Below, piece after piece: positions 35,313 to 43,817 of a stretch of DNA of 64,000 nucleotides. The first letter of the stretch is position 1, and each line of letters starts with the position of its first letter. The notes below the pieces were generated by a model. It saw only the letters and a program-made list of their open reading frames with translations, did not search any database and was not told the origin of the DNA. Position numbers and translations under genes: made by a program. The stretch comes from Candidatus Onthenecus intestinigallinarum (GTDB lineage: Bacteria > Bacillota > Clostridia > Christensenellales > Aristaeellaceae): assembly GCA_018713325.1 (NCBI GenBank), contig DVFJ01000013.1, forward strand, positions 1 through 64,000, read 5' to 3'.

Positions 35313-35420
35313 ACCTGCGGATGGCGCGTGAAAAACCGACGGGAACGCGTCCGCTTTTTGGGCTGTTTGGGCAAAAATGCCCGCGCCAAAACGGATGCGC
35401 GTCAAAGGAGCGGGACTGCC

Positions 35421-35449
35421 TTGCGAAAACGGCGCGCGCATGCTATCAT
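35421..35449 (+). promoter_or_regulatory. Promoter of argS
   Basis: TTGCGA (35421-35426), 17-bp spacer, TATCAT (35444-35449). It lies 110 bases downstream of the last DnaA box. Confidence 0.72.
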
Positions 35450-35501
35450 AAGCAGGAGATCACGGATGAGGCAATACGTGCAGAGAGAGGAGCTTCTTTT
35501 G

Positions 35502-37211
35502 ATGGATATGAAAATGCGCATTGCAAAGCTGGTATGCGCGGCGCTCAAGGATGCGTTCGACGCGGACGAGCCGGCAGCCCCGGCCGTTTCGGACATGCTG
35601 GAGATCCCGCCGGAGCCGGGCCTGGGCGACTATGCGTTTCCCTGCTTCAAGCTGGCGAAGACGCTGCGCAAGGGCCCGCCGCAGATCGCCGCCGCACTGT
35701 CGGAGCGTATCAACGCGCCGGAGACGGCCAGCGTGCAGTGCGTGGGCGGCTATCTGAACTTCTTCCTCAACCGGGAAAACTTCGCGCGCGAGACGCTGGA
35801 GGCGGTGCTGGCGCAGCCCGGCCGCTGGGGCGCGTCGGATGTGGGCGCGGGCAAGACGGTCTGCCTGGACTACAGCTCCATCAACATCGCCAAGCGCTTC
35901 CACATCGGGCACCTGTCCACGACGATGATCGGCCATTCGCTGCGGCGCATCTATGACTTTTCCGGCTACAGGACGGTGAGCATCAACCACCTGGGCGACT
36001 GGGGCACGCAGTTTGGCAAGATGGTCTGCGCCTACAAGAAGTGGGGCTGCAAGGAGGACGTGGAGGCGGGCGGCGTGCAGGCGCTGGTCGACCTGTACGT
36101 GCGCTTCCACAAGGAGGCCGAAAAAGACCCCGCGCTGGACGACGAGGGTCGCGCGTGGTTCAAGAAGATTGAGGACGGCGACGAAGAGGCGCTGTCCATC
36201 TTCAACTGGTTCAAGGATGTGACGCTCAAGGACACGCAGCGGGTGTACGACCTGCTGGGCGTGACGTTTGACTCGTATGCGGGCGAGAGCTTCTACGTGG
36301 ACAAGGTGGGCGCGGTCATCGAAGAGCTGCGCCGCAAGGGCCTGCTCGTGGAGAGCGAGGGTGCCGAGGTCGTGGACCTGTCCGAGGAGAACATGCCGCC
36401 CTTCCTCGTGCTCAAGAAGGACGGCACCACGCTCTACGCCACGCGCGACCTGGCGGCCGCGCTGTACCGCAAGCAGACGTACGGCTTTGACAAGTGCCTG
36501 TACGTCGTGGCGTACCAGCAGGATCTGCACTTCCGCCAGCTGTTCAAGGTCATCGAGAAGATGGGCTATCCGTGGGCGAAGGACATGGAGCACGTGGCGT
36601 TCGGCATGGTCAGCTATGAGGGGCAGGCGCTGGCCACGCGCAAGGGCAACATCGTGTATCTGGACGACCTGCTCCGGCGCGCGGTGGACAAGGCGCGGGA
36701 GATCATCGAGGAAAAATCCCCGAACCTGGCCAACAAGGAAGAGGTCGCGCGCCAGATCGGCATCGGCGCGGTCATCTATTCCGACCTGCAGAACAGCCGC
36801 ATCAAGGACATCGACTTCCGCTGGGACCGCGCGCTCAACTTCGACGGCGAGACCGCGCCCTACGTGCAGTACACGCACACGCGCTGCTGCTCGGTGCTGC
36901 GCAAGGCGGGCGAGCTGAGCGCCGCGCCCGACTACGCCGCGCTGTGCGACGACGAAGCGCAGGCGCTGCTGCGGCTGCTGGCGCGCTTCCCCGAGGCGGT
37001 GGACGAGGCGCGCGAGCGCAACGAGCCGTTCATGGTCACGCGCCACACGACGCAGATCGCGCAGGCGTATAACAAGTTCTACTACGAGCACCGCATCCTG
37101 GACGACGATCCCGCGGCCACGGCGGCGCGCGTTGCGCTCACCCGCGCCGCGCGCGACACGATCAAGACCGGCCTGTACCTGATCGGCATCGAGGCGCCGG
37201 AGCAGATGTGA
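35502..37211 (+). CDS. argS: Arginyl-tRNA synthetase
   Basis: Class I synthetase charging tRNA-Arg. The 569-aa protein has an N-terminal Add-1 domain (GLGDYAFPCFKLAKTLRK), the HIGH motif in KRFHIGHLSTT near residue 132, INHLGDWGTQFGK, a KMSK-like region (ATRKGNIVYLDDLL) without a canonical KMSKS, as is common in ArgRS, and the all-alpha anticodon domain ending GLYLIGIEAPEQM. The ATG at 35502 follows AGAGGAG; the upstream in-frame extension crosses the promoter and is rejected. No T-box precedes it. Confidence 0.95.
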   Translation: MDMKMRIAKLVCAALKDAFDADEPAAPAVSDMLEIPPEPGLGDYAFPCFKLAKTLRKGPPQIAAALSERINAPETASVQCVGGYLNFFLNRENFARETLEAVLAQPGRWGASDVGAGKTVCLDYSSINIAKRFHIGHLSTTMIGHSLRRIYDFSGYRTVSINHLGDWGTQFGKMVCAYKKWGCKEDVEAGGVQALVDLYVRFHKEAEKDPALDDEGRAWFKKIEDGDEEALSIFNWFKDVTLKDTQRVYDLLGVTFDSYAGESFYVDKVGAVIEELRRKGLLVESEGAEVVDLSEENMPPFLVLKKDGTTLYATRDLAAALYRKQTYGFDKCLYVVAYQQDLHFRQLFKVIEKMGYPWAKDMEHVAFGMVSYEGQALATRKGNIVYLDDLLRRAVDKAREIIEEKSPNLANKEEVARQIGIGAVIYSDLQNSRIKDIDFRWDRALNFDGETAPYVQYTHTRCCSVLRKAGELSAAPDYAALCDDEAQALLRLLARFPEAVDEARERNEPFMVTRHTTQIAQAYNKFYYEHRILDDDPAATAARVALTRAARDTIKTGLYLIGIEAPEQM

Positions 37212-37251
37212 GCGCGCAACGAACGCGCGAAACGGGGGAGGAGTGAATACC

Positions 37252-38565
37252 GTGATCGATCAACCGGACGCCCGCGCGCTGTGCGCGCGCCTGCAATGCA
37301 TGACCGCGCTGAGACACGTGCGGCAGGTGCCCGCCGTTGCGGCGCTGGAGCGGCTGGCGCAGGAGGCCGCGCGCGAACGCGTGGATACGGAGGCGTTCGC
37401 GCAGGCGTACTGCGCGGCCTACGGCGCATGGATGGACTGCGCGGCGCGGGGCCTGTCTGGCTTTGGACAGGCGGCGCTGGAGGCCGTGCTCTTTGAGGAG
37501 AGCGCCTTTGCCTCCCTGTGCGCGGCGCGGGACGAGCGCGAGCTGCCCTACAGCGTGCTGCGCGCAGGCGCGCGCGACCTGGCGGCGCTGGGCGAGCTGA
37601 CGCGCCTGGAGCCGGCGGACCTGCTCGCGCTGGCCGCGCACGGCGGCGCCGATCAGGCCGCGTTTGAGTTCCTGCCCGCCTGGGAGCTGGAGACGCCGCG
37701 CCCGGACGCGGACCCGCGCCTGCACGGGCTGGAGCTGAGCGCGCAGGGCGTGAGCGCGCTGGCGGCGTTTTTCCGCCGCCACGGCACGGGCCTGTTTGCG
37801 CGCTATCCCGGCTGCACGTGGGTCGGGGAGAGCGAGCGGTATCCGCTGGGCCTGCGCGGCATCGATCAGCCCGACCCCATCCGCCTGGAGGACATGGTGC
37901 TCTATGAGCAGCAGCGCGGCGCGCTGGTGGAAAACACGCGCCTGCTGCTGGCGGGACTGCCCGCGGCGAACGTGCTGCTCTACGGCGACAAGGGCACGGG
38001 CAAGTCCGCGACGGTCAAGGCGCTGCTCACGACGTTCTTCACGCAGGGGCTGCGCATCGTCGAGGTACCGCTGGCCAGCCTGACGCACCTGCCCTCGGTG
38101 TTCGCGCTGCTGCGCCGCCAGCCGGGCAAGTTCATCGTCTTTGTGGACGATCTGGCCTTCTCCGACAGCTGTCCGGAGTATACGGCGCTCAAGACCGTGC
38201 TGGAGGGCGGCCTGGAGGCGCGGCCCGCAAACGTCGTCGTCTACGCGACGAGCAACCGGCGCAACATCGTGCGCCAGCGCTTCTCCGAGCGGCAGGACGA
38301 CGTCAACGAGCGCGACACGCTCGAGGAGAAGTTCTCCCTCTCCGACCGCTTTGACATCCGCCTCACGTTCGCCGCGCCCAGCCAGGACGAATACCTGCAG
38401 ATCGTGCGCGCGCTCATGGCTGCGCGCGGGCTGTGCCTGCCCTGGGACGACGTGCGCCCTCAGGCCATCGCCTGGACGGTCAGCCACAACGGCTGCTCGC
38501 CGCGCGTCGCGCGCCAGTTCGTCGATCACCTGGGCGCGCGCGCAGCCTCCAGCGCATCCCAATAA
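37252..38565 (+). CDS. DUF815-family AAA ATPase
   Basis: A 437-aa protein with an N-terminal helical half of unknown role and a C-terminal AAA module: Walker A LYGDKGTGKSA (about residue 243), Walker B FIVFVDDLAF, sensor-like YATSNRRNIV and the C-terminal RFGIxLTF-type segment DRFDIRLTF. This matches the DUF815 proteins of Firmicutes and proteobacteria, whose job is unknown. The GTG at 37252 is favoured because GGGGGAGGA lies nine bases upstream; a GTG at 37243 is too close to it. It follows argS by 40 bases and may be cotranscribed. Confidence 0.85.
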   Translation: MIDQPDARALCARLQCMTALRHVRQVPAVAALERLAQEAARERVDTEAFAQAYCAAYGAWMDCAARGLSGFGQAALEAVLFEESAFASLCAARDERELPYSVLRAGARDLAALGELTRLEPADLLALAAHGGADQAAFEFLPAWELETPRPDADPRLHGLELSAQGVSALAAFFRRHGTGLFARYPGCTWVGESERYPLGLRGIDQPDPIRLEDMVLYEQQRGALVENTRLLLAGLPAANVLLYGDKGTGKSATVKALLTTFFTQGLRIVEVPLASLTHLPSVFALLRRQPGKFIVFVDDLAFSDSCPEYTALKTVLEGGLEARPANVVVYATSNRRNIVRQRFSERQDDVNERDTLEEKFSLSDRFDIRLTFAAPSQDEYLQIVRALMAARGLCLPWDDVRPQAIAWTVSHNGCSPRVARQFVDHLGARAASSASQ

Positions 38566-38578
38566 GGGCAAAGAGAAA

Positions 38579-38604
38579 AGAGCGGGCTTTCGCCCGCTCT
38601 TTCC
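38579..38604. terminator. Bidirectional terminator
   Basis: AGAGCGGGC / GCCCGCTCT stem with TTTC loop. T-rich tracts follow on the plus strand (TTCC, weak) and the minus strand (TTTCTCTTT, better). It serves the convergent DUF815 and DUF1540 genes. Confidence 0.75.
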
Positions 38605-38612
38605 GCGCATCC

Positions 38613-38783
38613 TCACTTGATGCACTCGTAGTTGCCGCACATGCTCTCATCCTTGCAGCCGCTCTGGCAGCCGGCCTTCGCGCGCACGGTGATGCTCTCC
38701 AGGCTGCACATGTCCTGCGCGCCGTGGTGCTTGCAGGAGTGCACGGAGCAATGGATGCACTGGTTATGCTTTTCGTTTTGCAT
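38613..38783 (-). CDS. DUF1540 small cysteine-rich protein
   Basis: A 56-aa protein (MQNEKHNQCIHCSVHSC...) with eight cysteines in pairs typical of DUF1540: CIHCSVHSC near the N-terminus, CSLESITV, then GCQSGC and MCGNYEC. A metal-binding knuckle is likely. Clostridia often carry one to several such genes; no function is known. The ATG at 38783 follows AAGGAGGAGG. Confidence 0.85.
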   Translation of the reverse strand: MQNEKHNQCIHCSVHSCKHHGAQDMCSLESITVRAKAGCQSGCKDESMCGNYECIK

Positions 38784-38852
38784 GATGTTTCCCTCCTCCT
38801 TGTTGCTCCCTTAGCATGCCCGCGCGCGGGGCGCGCTATGCGCGAAAAAAAC

Positions 38853-38881
38853 TTGCTTTTGGAGGCGCCATCGCGTATAAT
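38853..38881 (+). promoter_or_regulatory. Promoter of queT
   Basis: TTGCTT, 17-bp spacer, TATAAT ending near 38881, directly ahead of the preQ1 riboswitch. Confidence 0.8.
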
Positions 38882-38898
38882 AGGACGGAAAAACTGCA

Positions 38899-38944
38899 TC
38901 GGACTGTTCGAAACCATCCAGTCCTTAAACAAAACTAGGGATGT
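38899..38944 (+). ncRNA. preQ1-I riboswitch
   Basis: A classic small H-type pseudoknot. P1 is GGACTG (38901-38906) with CAGTCC (38919-38924). The loop CATCC pairs with the downstream GGATG of AACTAGGGATG, and an A-rich TTAAACAAAACT linker connects them. It precedes a QueT-family transporter gene, a known preQ1 regulon member. Confidence 0.88.
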
Positions 38945-38971
38945 GCGCGCAAGGCTCTTGCGCGCTGCGGT

Positions 38972-39012
38972 CATGTGCGCCGGATGGAGGCGCGCATGGG
39001 CGCTTTTCTTTT
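38972..39012 (+). terminator. preQ1 riboswitch expression-platform terminator
   Basis: CATGTGCGCC / GGCGCGCATG stem with a 7-nt loop, then GGCGC and TTTTCTTTT. An alternative stem GCGCGCAAG / CTTGCGCGC (38946-38966) lies between the aptamer and this terminator and could take part in switching. Confidence 0.7.
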
Positions 39013-39035
39013 GTCGGCCGGTGCGAAGGAGATGT

Positions 39036-39515
39036 ATGAACATGAAGGATCCCAAAACCCTCACCCGCGCGGCCGTCATCGCCGCGCTCTACGCCGCCCT
39101 GACGCTGCTGCTGGCGCCCATCAGCTATGGCGCAATGCAGGTGCGCGTCTCCGAAGGGCTGACGCTGCTGCCCGTGCTCTTTCCCGAGGCCGCGCCTGCG
39201 CTCTTTGTCGGCTGTCTGCTGGCCAACCTGCTGGGCGGCAGCGCCCTGCCGGACATCGTGCTGGGCTCGCTGACCACCTTCGTCGCCGCGCTGCTCACGC
39301 GCCGCCTGCGCGGAAACCGCCTGCTGGCCGCGCTGCCGCCCGTCGTGCTCAACGGCCTGATCGTCGGCGCGCTCGTCCACCTGCTGTATACGCCCGAGAT
39401 CCCCATGGCGCTGTGCATGCTCTACGTCGCCGTGGGCGAGGCCATCGCCTGCTACGTCGTGGGATTTCTGGTGCTGGCCGCCGTCAAGCGCGTGCCCGAG
39501 CGCTGGCGCGCGTAA
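39036..39515 (+). CDS. queT: QueT-family queuosine precursor transporter
   Basis: A 159-aa five- to six-helix membrane protein, the substrate-capture (S) subunit of an ECF-type importer for queuosine precursors. AAVIAALYAALTLLLAPISYGAMQVRVSEGLTLLPVLFPEAAPALFVGCLLANLLGG is the family signature region (about 10-70). The ATG at 39036 follows GAAGGAGAT. The preQ1 riboswitch supports the assignment. ECF energising subunits are not in the window. Confidence 0.93.
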   Translation: MNMKDPKTLTRAAVIAALYAALTLLLAPISYGAMQVRVSEGLTLLPVLFPEAAPALFVGCLLANLLGGSALPDIVLGSLTTFVAALLTRRLRGNRLLAALPPVVLNGLIVGALVHLLYTPEIPMALCMLYVAVGEAIACYVVGFLVLAAVKRVPERWRA

Positions 39516-39528
39516 TGCGAACCTCCTG

Positions 39529-39566
39529 CCGCCTGGTCGGGGAATATCCCGATCGGGCGGTTTTTT
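39529..39566 (+). terminator. Terminator of queT
   Basis: CCGCCtgGTCGGG / CCCGAtCGGGCGG stem followed by TTTTTT (39561-39566). Confidence 0.85.
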
Positions 39567-39596
39567 GATCCGCCCCCGCAACATGCGCGCGGTCAA

Positions 39597-39625
39597 TTGA
39601 CTTTCCGACAGCGCACGCGTATAAT
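39597..39625 (+). promoter_or_regulatory. Promoter of the MacB-like exporter operon
   Basis: TTGACT (39597-39602), 17-bp spacer, TATAAT (39620-39625). A TetR-family regulator encoded at the end of the operon is the probable repressor. No clear palindromic operator was found. Confidence 0.8.
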
Positions 39626-39683
39626 AAAAACAAAAATTCAATCTGTTTTTACAGTTTTACATCTGAAGAAAGAGGTGAAGCGC

Positions 39684-40385
39684 ATGGCCTTCATCGCCTT
39701 TGAACGCGTGTGCAAGGACTATCCGACTGCGGGCGAGCCCGTGCATGCGGCCAGGGACGTGAGCTTTGAGATCGAGAAGGGCGAGCTGTGCGTGGTGCTC
39801 GGGCCCAGCGGCGCAGGCAAGACAACGATTCTCAATCTGCTGGGCGGGATGGACCGCGCCACGAGCGGGCGCATCACCGTGGGGGATAAGGACGTCACGG
39901 CAATGACTGCCCGCCAGCTGAGCGAATACCGGCGCACGGACGTGGGGTTTGTGTTTCAATTCTACAACCTGATGCAAAACCTCACGGCGCTGGAGAACGT
40001 GGAGCTCGCGCGGCAGGTGTGCAGGGACGCGCTCGACCCGCGCAGGGTGATGGAGCAGGTGGGCCTGGGCGAGCGGATGAACAACTTTCCCGCGCAGCTG
40101 TCGGGCGGCGAGCAGCAGCGCGTGTCGATCGCGCGGGCGCTGTGCAAGAACCCGGCGCTGCTGCTGTGCGACGAGCCGACGGGCGCACTGGACTCGAAGA
40201 CGGGCGTGCAGGTGCTGCGGCTGCTCACGGACATCAGCCGCGAGCACGGCGCGACGGTCGTGATCATCACGCACAATGCGTCCATCGCGCCGCTGGGCCA
40301 GCGCATCATCCGGCTGAAGAACGGCGCGGTCGAGTCGGTCGAGCGCTGCGCGCATCCGGCCTCGGTGGAGGACATCGCATGGTGA
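39684..40385 (+). CDS. ABC transporter ATP-binding protein (MacB/LolD type)
   Basis: A 233-aa ATPase with Walker A GPSGAGKTT, Q-loop FVFQFYNLMQNLTALENVEL, signature LSGGEQQRVSIARAL, Walker B LLLCDEPTGALDSKTG and switch His IITHNAS. The Q-loop sequence is characteristic of the MacB/LolD group that works with FtsX-like permeases. The ATG at 39684 follows AGAGGTG; the permease gene overlaps its end. Confidence 0.93.
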   Translation: MAFIAFERVCKDYPTAGEPVHAARDVSFEIEKGELCVVLGPSGAGKTTILNLLGGMDRATSGRITVGDKDVTAMTARQLSEYRRTDVGFVFQFYNLMQNLTALENVELARQVCRDALDPRRVMEQVGLGERMNNFPAQLSGGEQQRVSIARALCKNPALLLCDEPTGALDSKTGVQVLRLLTDISREHGATVVIITHNASIAPLGQRIIRLKNGAVESVERCAHPASVEDIAW

Positions 40386-42688
40386 GGGGCAATATGCTGC
40401 GCAGGAAGCTGCTGCGCGATATGTGGCGCTCAAAGCTGCAGTTTGTGTCCATGCTGCTGCTGTGCGCGCTGGGCACGTGGGTGTTCACCGGCCTGGACGC
40501 GGCGTGGCGCATGCTGGACCGGACGATCGAGACGTACTACGAGGAGCAGAACCTGGCCGACTTCTGGGTGCAGCTGCCGGGCGCGGACCGCGAGGCGCTG
40601 CGGCGGCTGGAGCGGCTGCCGGGCGTGGAGCGCGTGCAGATGCGCGTGAACGTCGAGATGGATACGGATTTACCCAGCGAGGCGACGCTGCAGGTGCTCG
40701 GCTATGACGGCGAGGCGCAGATCAACGCGCCGCTGCTGCGCGAGGGCGAGGCGCTGGCGGCACACGACGGGCGAGGGCTGCTGCTGGAAGAGCAGTTTGC
40801 GCGCGCCAACGGCATCGAGGTCGGGGATACGCTGCGCCTGCGGCTGGACGGCTTTGAGCAGACGTTTACCGTGCGCGCTCTGGCGCTCAGCCCCGAATAC
40901 CTGATCACGACGAAGGACGTGTCGCCCGATCCGCTGCACTACGGCTTTGCCATGGCGAACATGGACGCGCTCTCGCCGCTGCCGGCGAGCGAACTGCTGG
41001 TCGATCTCGCGCCGGATGCGGACGCGGACGCCGTGCGCGCGCGCATCGAGGAGCTGTATCCCTACGCGCTGATCGTCGACCAGCAGGCGAACGCCTCGAC
41101 ACAGCGCGCGCGCAATGATGTAGAGATCTTCCGCAAGCTGTCCTACGTCTTTCCGCTGCTGGCGTTCGGCGTATCCTCGCTGATCGTGCTGACGACCATC
41201 ACCCGCCTCATCGACGGACAGCGCACGCAGATGGGCACGTTGGGCGCGCTCGGCTATGGAGGCGGGCGCGTGGCGCGGCACTACCTGAACTATGCGTTCT
41301 ATCCGTCGCTGGCCGGCGCGCTGCTGGGCCTGGGCGTGGGCCTGATCACGCTGCCGGACATGCTGTGGGACATGGAGGCCGCGCACTTCGTCTTTCCCTA
41401 CCGGCTGTGGGCGCCGGTCTCGACGGCGGCGTGGTGTGTATGCGGGCTGTCCGTGGCGCTCAGCTGCGCGGTGTGCCTGCTGGCCTACCGCAAGGCTGCG
41501 CGCGAGGTCACGGCCGCGCTGCTGCGGCCCAAGCCGCCGCGGGTCGGCAGCCGCGTGCTGCTGGAGCGCTGCACCGGCCTGTGGAGGCGCCTGGGCTTCA
41601 ACACGAAGATGGTCGTGCGCAATCTGTTTCGCAACAAGCTGCGCGCGGCGATGCTGCTGGTGGGCATCCTGTGCTGCAACATGCTGATCATCACGTCGCT
41701 GGGGCTGGAGGACTCGGTGCGCTTCTTCGTGGGCGCGTATTACGACGGCACGATCCAGTACGACCTGCGCGCAGACCTGACGGACGAGGCCGGCACGGCG
41801 GAGTCGTACTATAGCCGGCTGGAGGCCGGGCGCGTGGAGGCGATCATGGAAAAGACGGTCAGCCTGCGCGGCCCGCAGGAGGCGCGCACGACCACGCTGA
41901 CGGTCGTGGAGCCCGACCAGCAGCTGCTGTATCTGGGCGAGGGGCGCACGTATACGCCCGTCTGCGCGCAGGGCGTGGCCGTCACGCAGAAGATGTGCCA
42001 GACGCTGGGCATCGGCGTGGGCGACGAGGTCGAGATCTGGCTGCCCGGCGACGATGCGCCCGTGCGCACGCAGGTGGCGCAGGTCGTGTATGTGAATGTC
42101 GGCCAGGGCGCGTATATGACCCGCACGCAGTGGGAGGCGCTGGGCAAGGGCGCGTTCACGCCCACGGCGCTGCTGCTGCAGGCGCCGTCTGCGGGCTGCG
42201 AGGCGAAGCTGGAGCAGATGGACGAGGTGGAGGCGATCAAGGACCCGGACGAGCAGCACGAGCAGAACCTGCAGGTGCTCCAGTCGTTGACTGCCATCTT
42301 CAACCTGATGAGCGGCGCGGCGCTGGGGCTGGCGTTCGTCATCTGCTACAACATGGGCATCCTCAACTTCATGGAGCGCGAGCGCGAGTACGCGACGCTC
42401 AAGGTGCTGGGCTACCATCAGCGGGAGATCAAGCGCCTGATGGTGCGCGAGAACAACTGGATTACGGCATTGGGCGTGCTGCTGGGCGTGGGGCCCGGTA
42501 TCTGGCTGACGGATGTGGTCATGCGCTCGGTCGAGTCCGAGCAGATGGTGTACGGCGTGCATGTGGAGCTGCAGTCCATCCTCATCGCCAGCGTGGTGAC
42601 GTTCGCGTTTTCGCGCTTCGTGCAGTGGCTGCTCACGCGCAACGTGCGCAAGATCGACATGGTGACCTCTCTCAAGAGCGTCGAATGA
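40379..42688 (+). CDS. FtsX-like ABC permease (two FtsX modules)
   Basis: A 769-aa membrane protein with one N-terminal helix, a large extracellular MacB-like domain, three helices (about 265-400), a second FtsX unit starting FNTKMVVRNLFRNKLRAAML near residue 405, another extracellular domain and three C-terminal helices. It overlaps the ATPase gene by seven bases; GGAGG lies seven bases before the ATG at 40379. With the adaptor it forms a mechanotransmission exporter for drugs, peptides or lipoproteins. The substrate is unknown. Confidence 0.9.
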   Translation: MVRGNMLRRKLLRDMWRSKLQFVSMLLLCALGTWVFTGLDAAWRMLDRTIETYYEEQNLADFWVQLPGADREALRRLERLPGVERVQMRVNVEMDTDLPSEATLQVLGYDGEAQINAPLLREGEALAAHDGRGLLLEEQFARANGIEVGDTLRLRLDGFEQTFTVRALALSPEYLITTKDVSPDPLHYGFAMANMDALSPLPASELLVDLAPDADADAVRARIEELYPYALIVDQQANASTQRARNDVEIFRKLSYVFPLLAFGVSSLIVLTTITRLIDGQRTQMGTLGALGYGGGRVARHYLNYAFYPSLAGALLGLGVGLITLPDMLWDMEAAHFVFPYRLWAPVSTAAWCVCGLSVALSCAVCLLAYRKAAREVTAALLRPKPPRVGSRVLLERCTGLWRRLGFNTKMVVRNLFRNKLRAAMLLVGILCCNMLIITSLGLEDSVRFFVGAYYDGTIQYDLRADLTDEAGTAESYYSRLEAGRVEAIMEKTVSLRGPQEARTTTLTVVEPDQQLLYLGEGRTYTPVCAQGVAVTQKMCQTLGIGVGDEVEIWLPGDDAPVRTQVAQVVYVNVGQGAYMTRTQWEALGKGAFTPTALLLQAPSAGCEAKLEQMDEVEAIKDPDEQHEQNLQVLQSLTAIFNLMSGAALGLAFVICYNMGILNFMEREREYATLKVLGYHQREIKRLMVRENNWITALGVLLGVGPGIWLTDVVMRSVESEQMVYGVHVELQSILIASVVTFAFSRFVQWLLTRNVRKIDMVTSLKSVE

Positions 42689-42710
42689 CGCAAAGAAAGG
42701 AATGTGAACG

Positions 42711-43781
42711 ATGCGAAAGATCCTCTCCCTGCTGCTGTGCCTGCCGCTGGCGCTGCTTTGCGCGCCGGCGCTGGCGCAAGATCTGGAAGATCTGGGCGCG
42801 ATGGACACCGCCACCGGCGCGGTCGAAGCCGCGCGCACGGTGGATGTGACGGCGCCGTTCTCGGGCGTGCTGCTGCCCTTTGACGTGGAGGCGGGCGACC
42901 GGGTCGAGGCCGGCGAGGCGCTGCTGTGCATGGACACGACGAAGGTGTACGCGCCCTTTGACGGCACGCTCAGCGCGGTGTTCGCCGGCGAGGGCGACGA
43001 CGCCGATGCGTTTACGGCGCGCTACGGCGGCCTGGCGTCGCTGGAGCCGGCCGAGCGGCTGACGCTCGCCTGCACCGCCTACGGCGCCTATGACGACGCG
43101 GAGCACAAGATCGTGCACGTGGGCGAGACGCTCTACTACAAGAACGCGACGGGCGACAAGGTGACGGGCACGGGCCGCGTCGTCGCCGTGACGGCGGAGG
43201 GCTTTCAGGTGGAGGTGCTCACCGGCGAGCCGGAGGTCGGCCAGCGGGTCGACCTGTATCGCGACGCGGATCATGAAAGCGATGAGCGCGTCGGCCGCGG
43301 CGCGTGCCGGGCCGCTACGGCAATCCCCATTGCGGGCACGGGCCGCGTGCTGCGCGTGCACGCGCAGGAGGGCGCGTTTGTGCGGGCGGGCGACCTGCTC
43401 TTCGAACTCGTCGGCACGGACGCCGCGCCGCAGGGGCTGAGCGATACGCTGTGCGCGCCCGAGGCGGGCGTGGTAACGGCGGTTCCGGTCGCGGATGGAC
43501 AGCAGGTATACAAGGGACAGGTGCTGCTCACGCTCGCCGACGAGGACAGCCTGCGCGTCACGGCGGAGGTGGACGAGATGGACCTGGGCGCGATCGCCGT
43601 GGGCGACCGCCTGCCCGTGGTGTTTGACCGGTATCCGGACACGGTGTACGAGGGGAGCGTGACGTCGATCTCCGCGCAGGGCGTCGTGCGCCAGAACGCC
43701 AGCTACTACACCGTCAAGCTGGATGTGGACGCGCCGGGCTTGCTGCTGGGCATGAGCGCGACGGTCTACCTGCCGCGCTGA
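42711..43781 (+). CDS. HlyD/RND-type adaptor of the ABC exporter
   Basis: A 356-aa exported protein: signal peptide to about residue 22 (ALCAPALAQ), then a split lipoyl domain (VDVTAPFSGVLLPFDVEAGDRVEAGEALLCMDT and GVVTAVPVADGQQVYKGQVLLTL) and a beta-barrel (VTAEVDEMDLGAIAVGDRLPVVFDRYPDTVYEG). The long coiled-coil hairpin of Gram-negative MacA is absent or very short. Gram-positives commonly couple such adaptors to MacB-like permeases. Confidence 0.88.
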   Translation: MRKILSLLLCLPLALLCAPALAQDLEDLGAMDTATGAVEAARTVDVTAPFSGVLLPFDVEAGDRVEAGEALLCMDTTKVYAPFDGTLSAVFAGEGDDADAFTARYGGLASLEPAERLTLACTAYGAYDDAEHKIVHVGETLYYKNATGDKVTGTGRVVAVTAEGFQVEVLTGEPEVGQRVDLYRDADHESDERVGRGACRAATAIPIAGTGRVLRVHAQEGAFVRAGDLLFELVGTDAAPQGLSDTLCAPEAGVVTAVPVADGQQVYKGQVLLTLADEDSLRVTAEVDEMDLGAIAVGDRLPVVFDRYPDTVYEGSVTSISAQGVVRQNASYYTVKLDVDAPGLLLGMSATVYLPR

Positions 43782-43817
43782 GGCACGAACTCGCAGGCGT
43801 GTGAAGGAGGGGGAACC

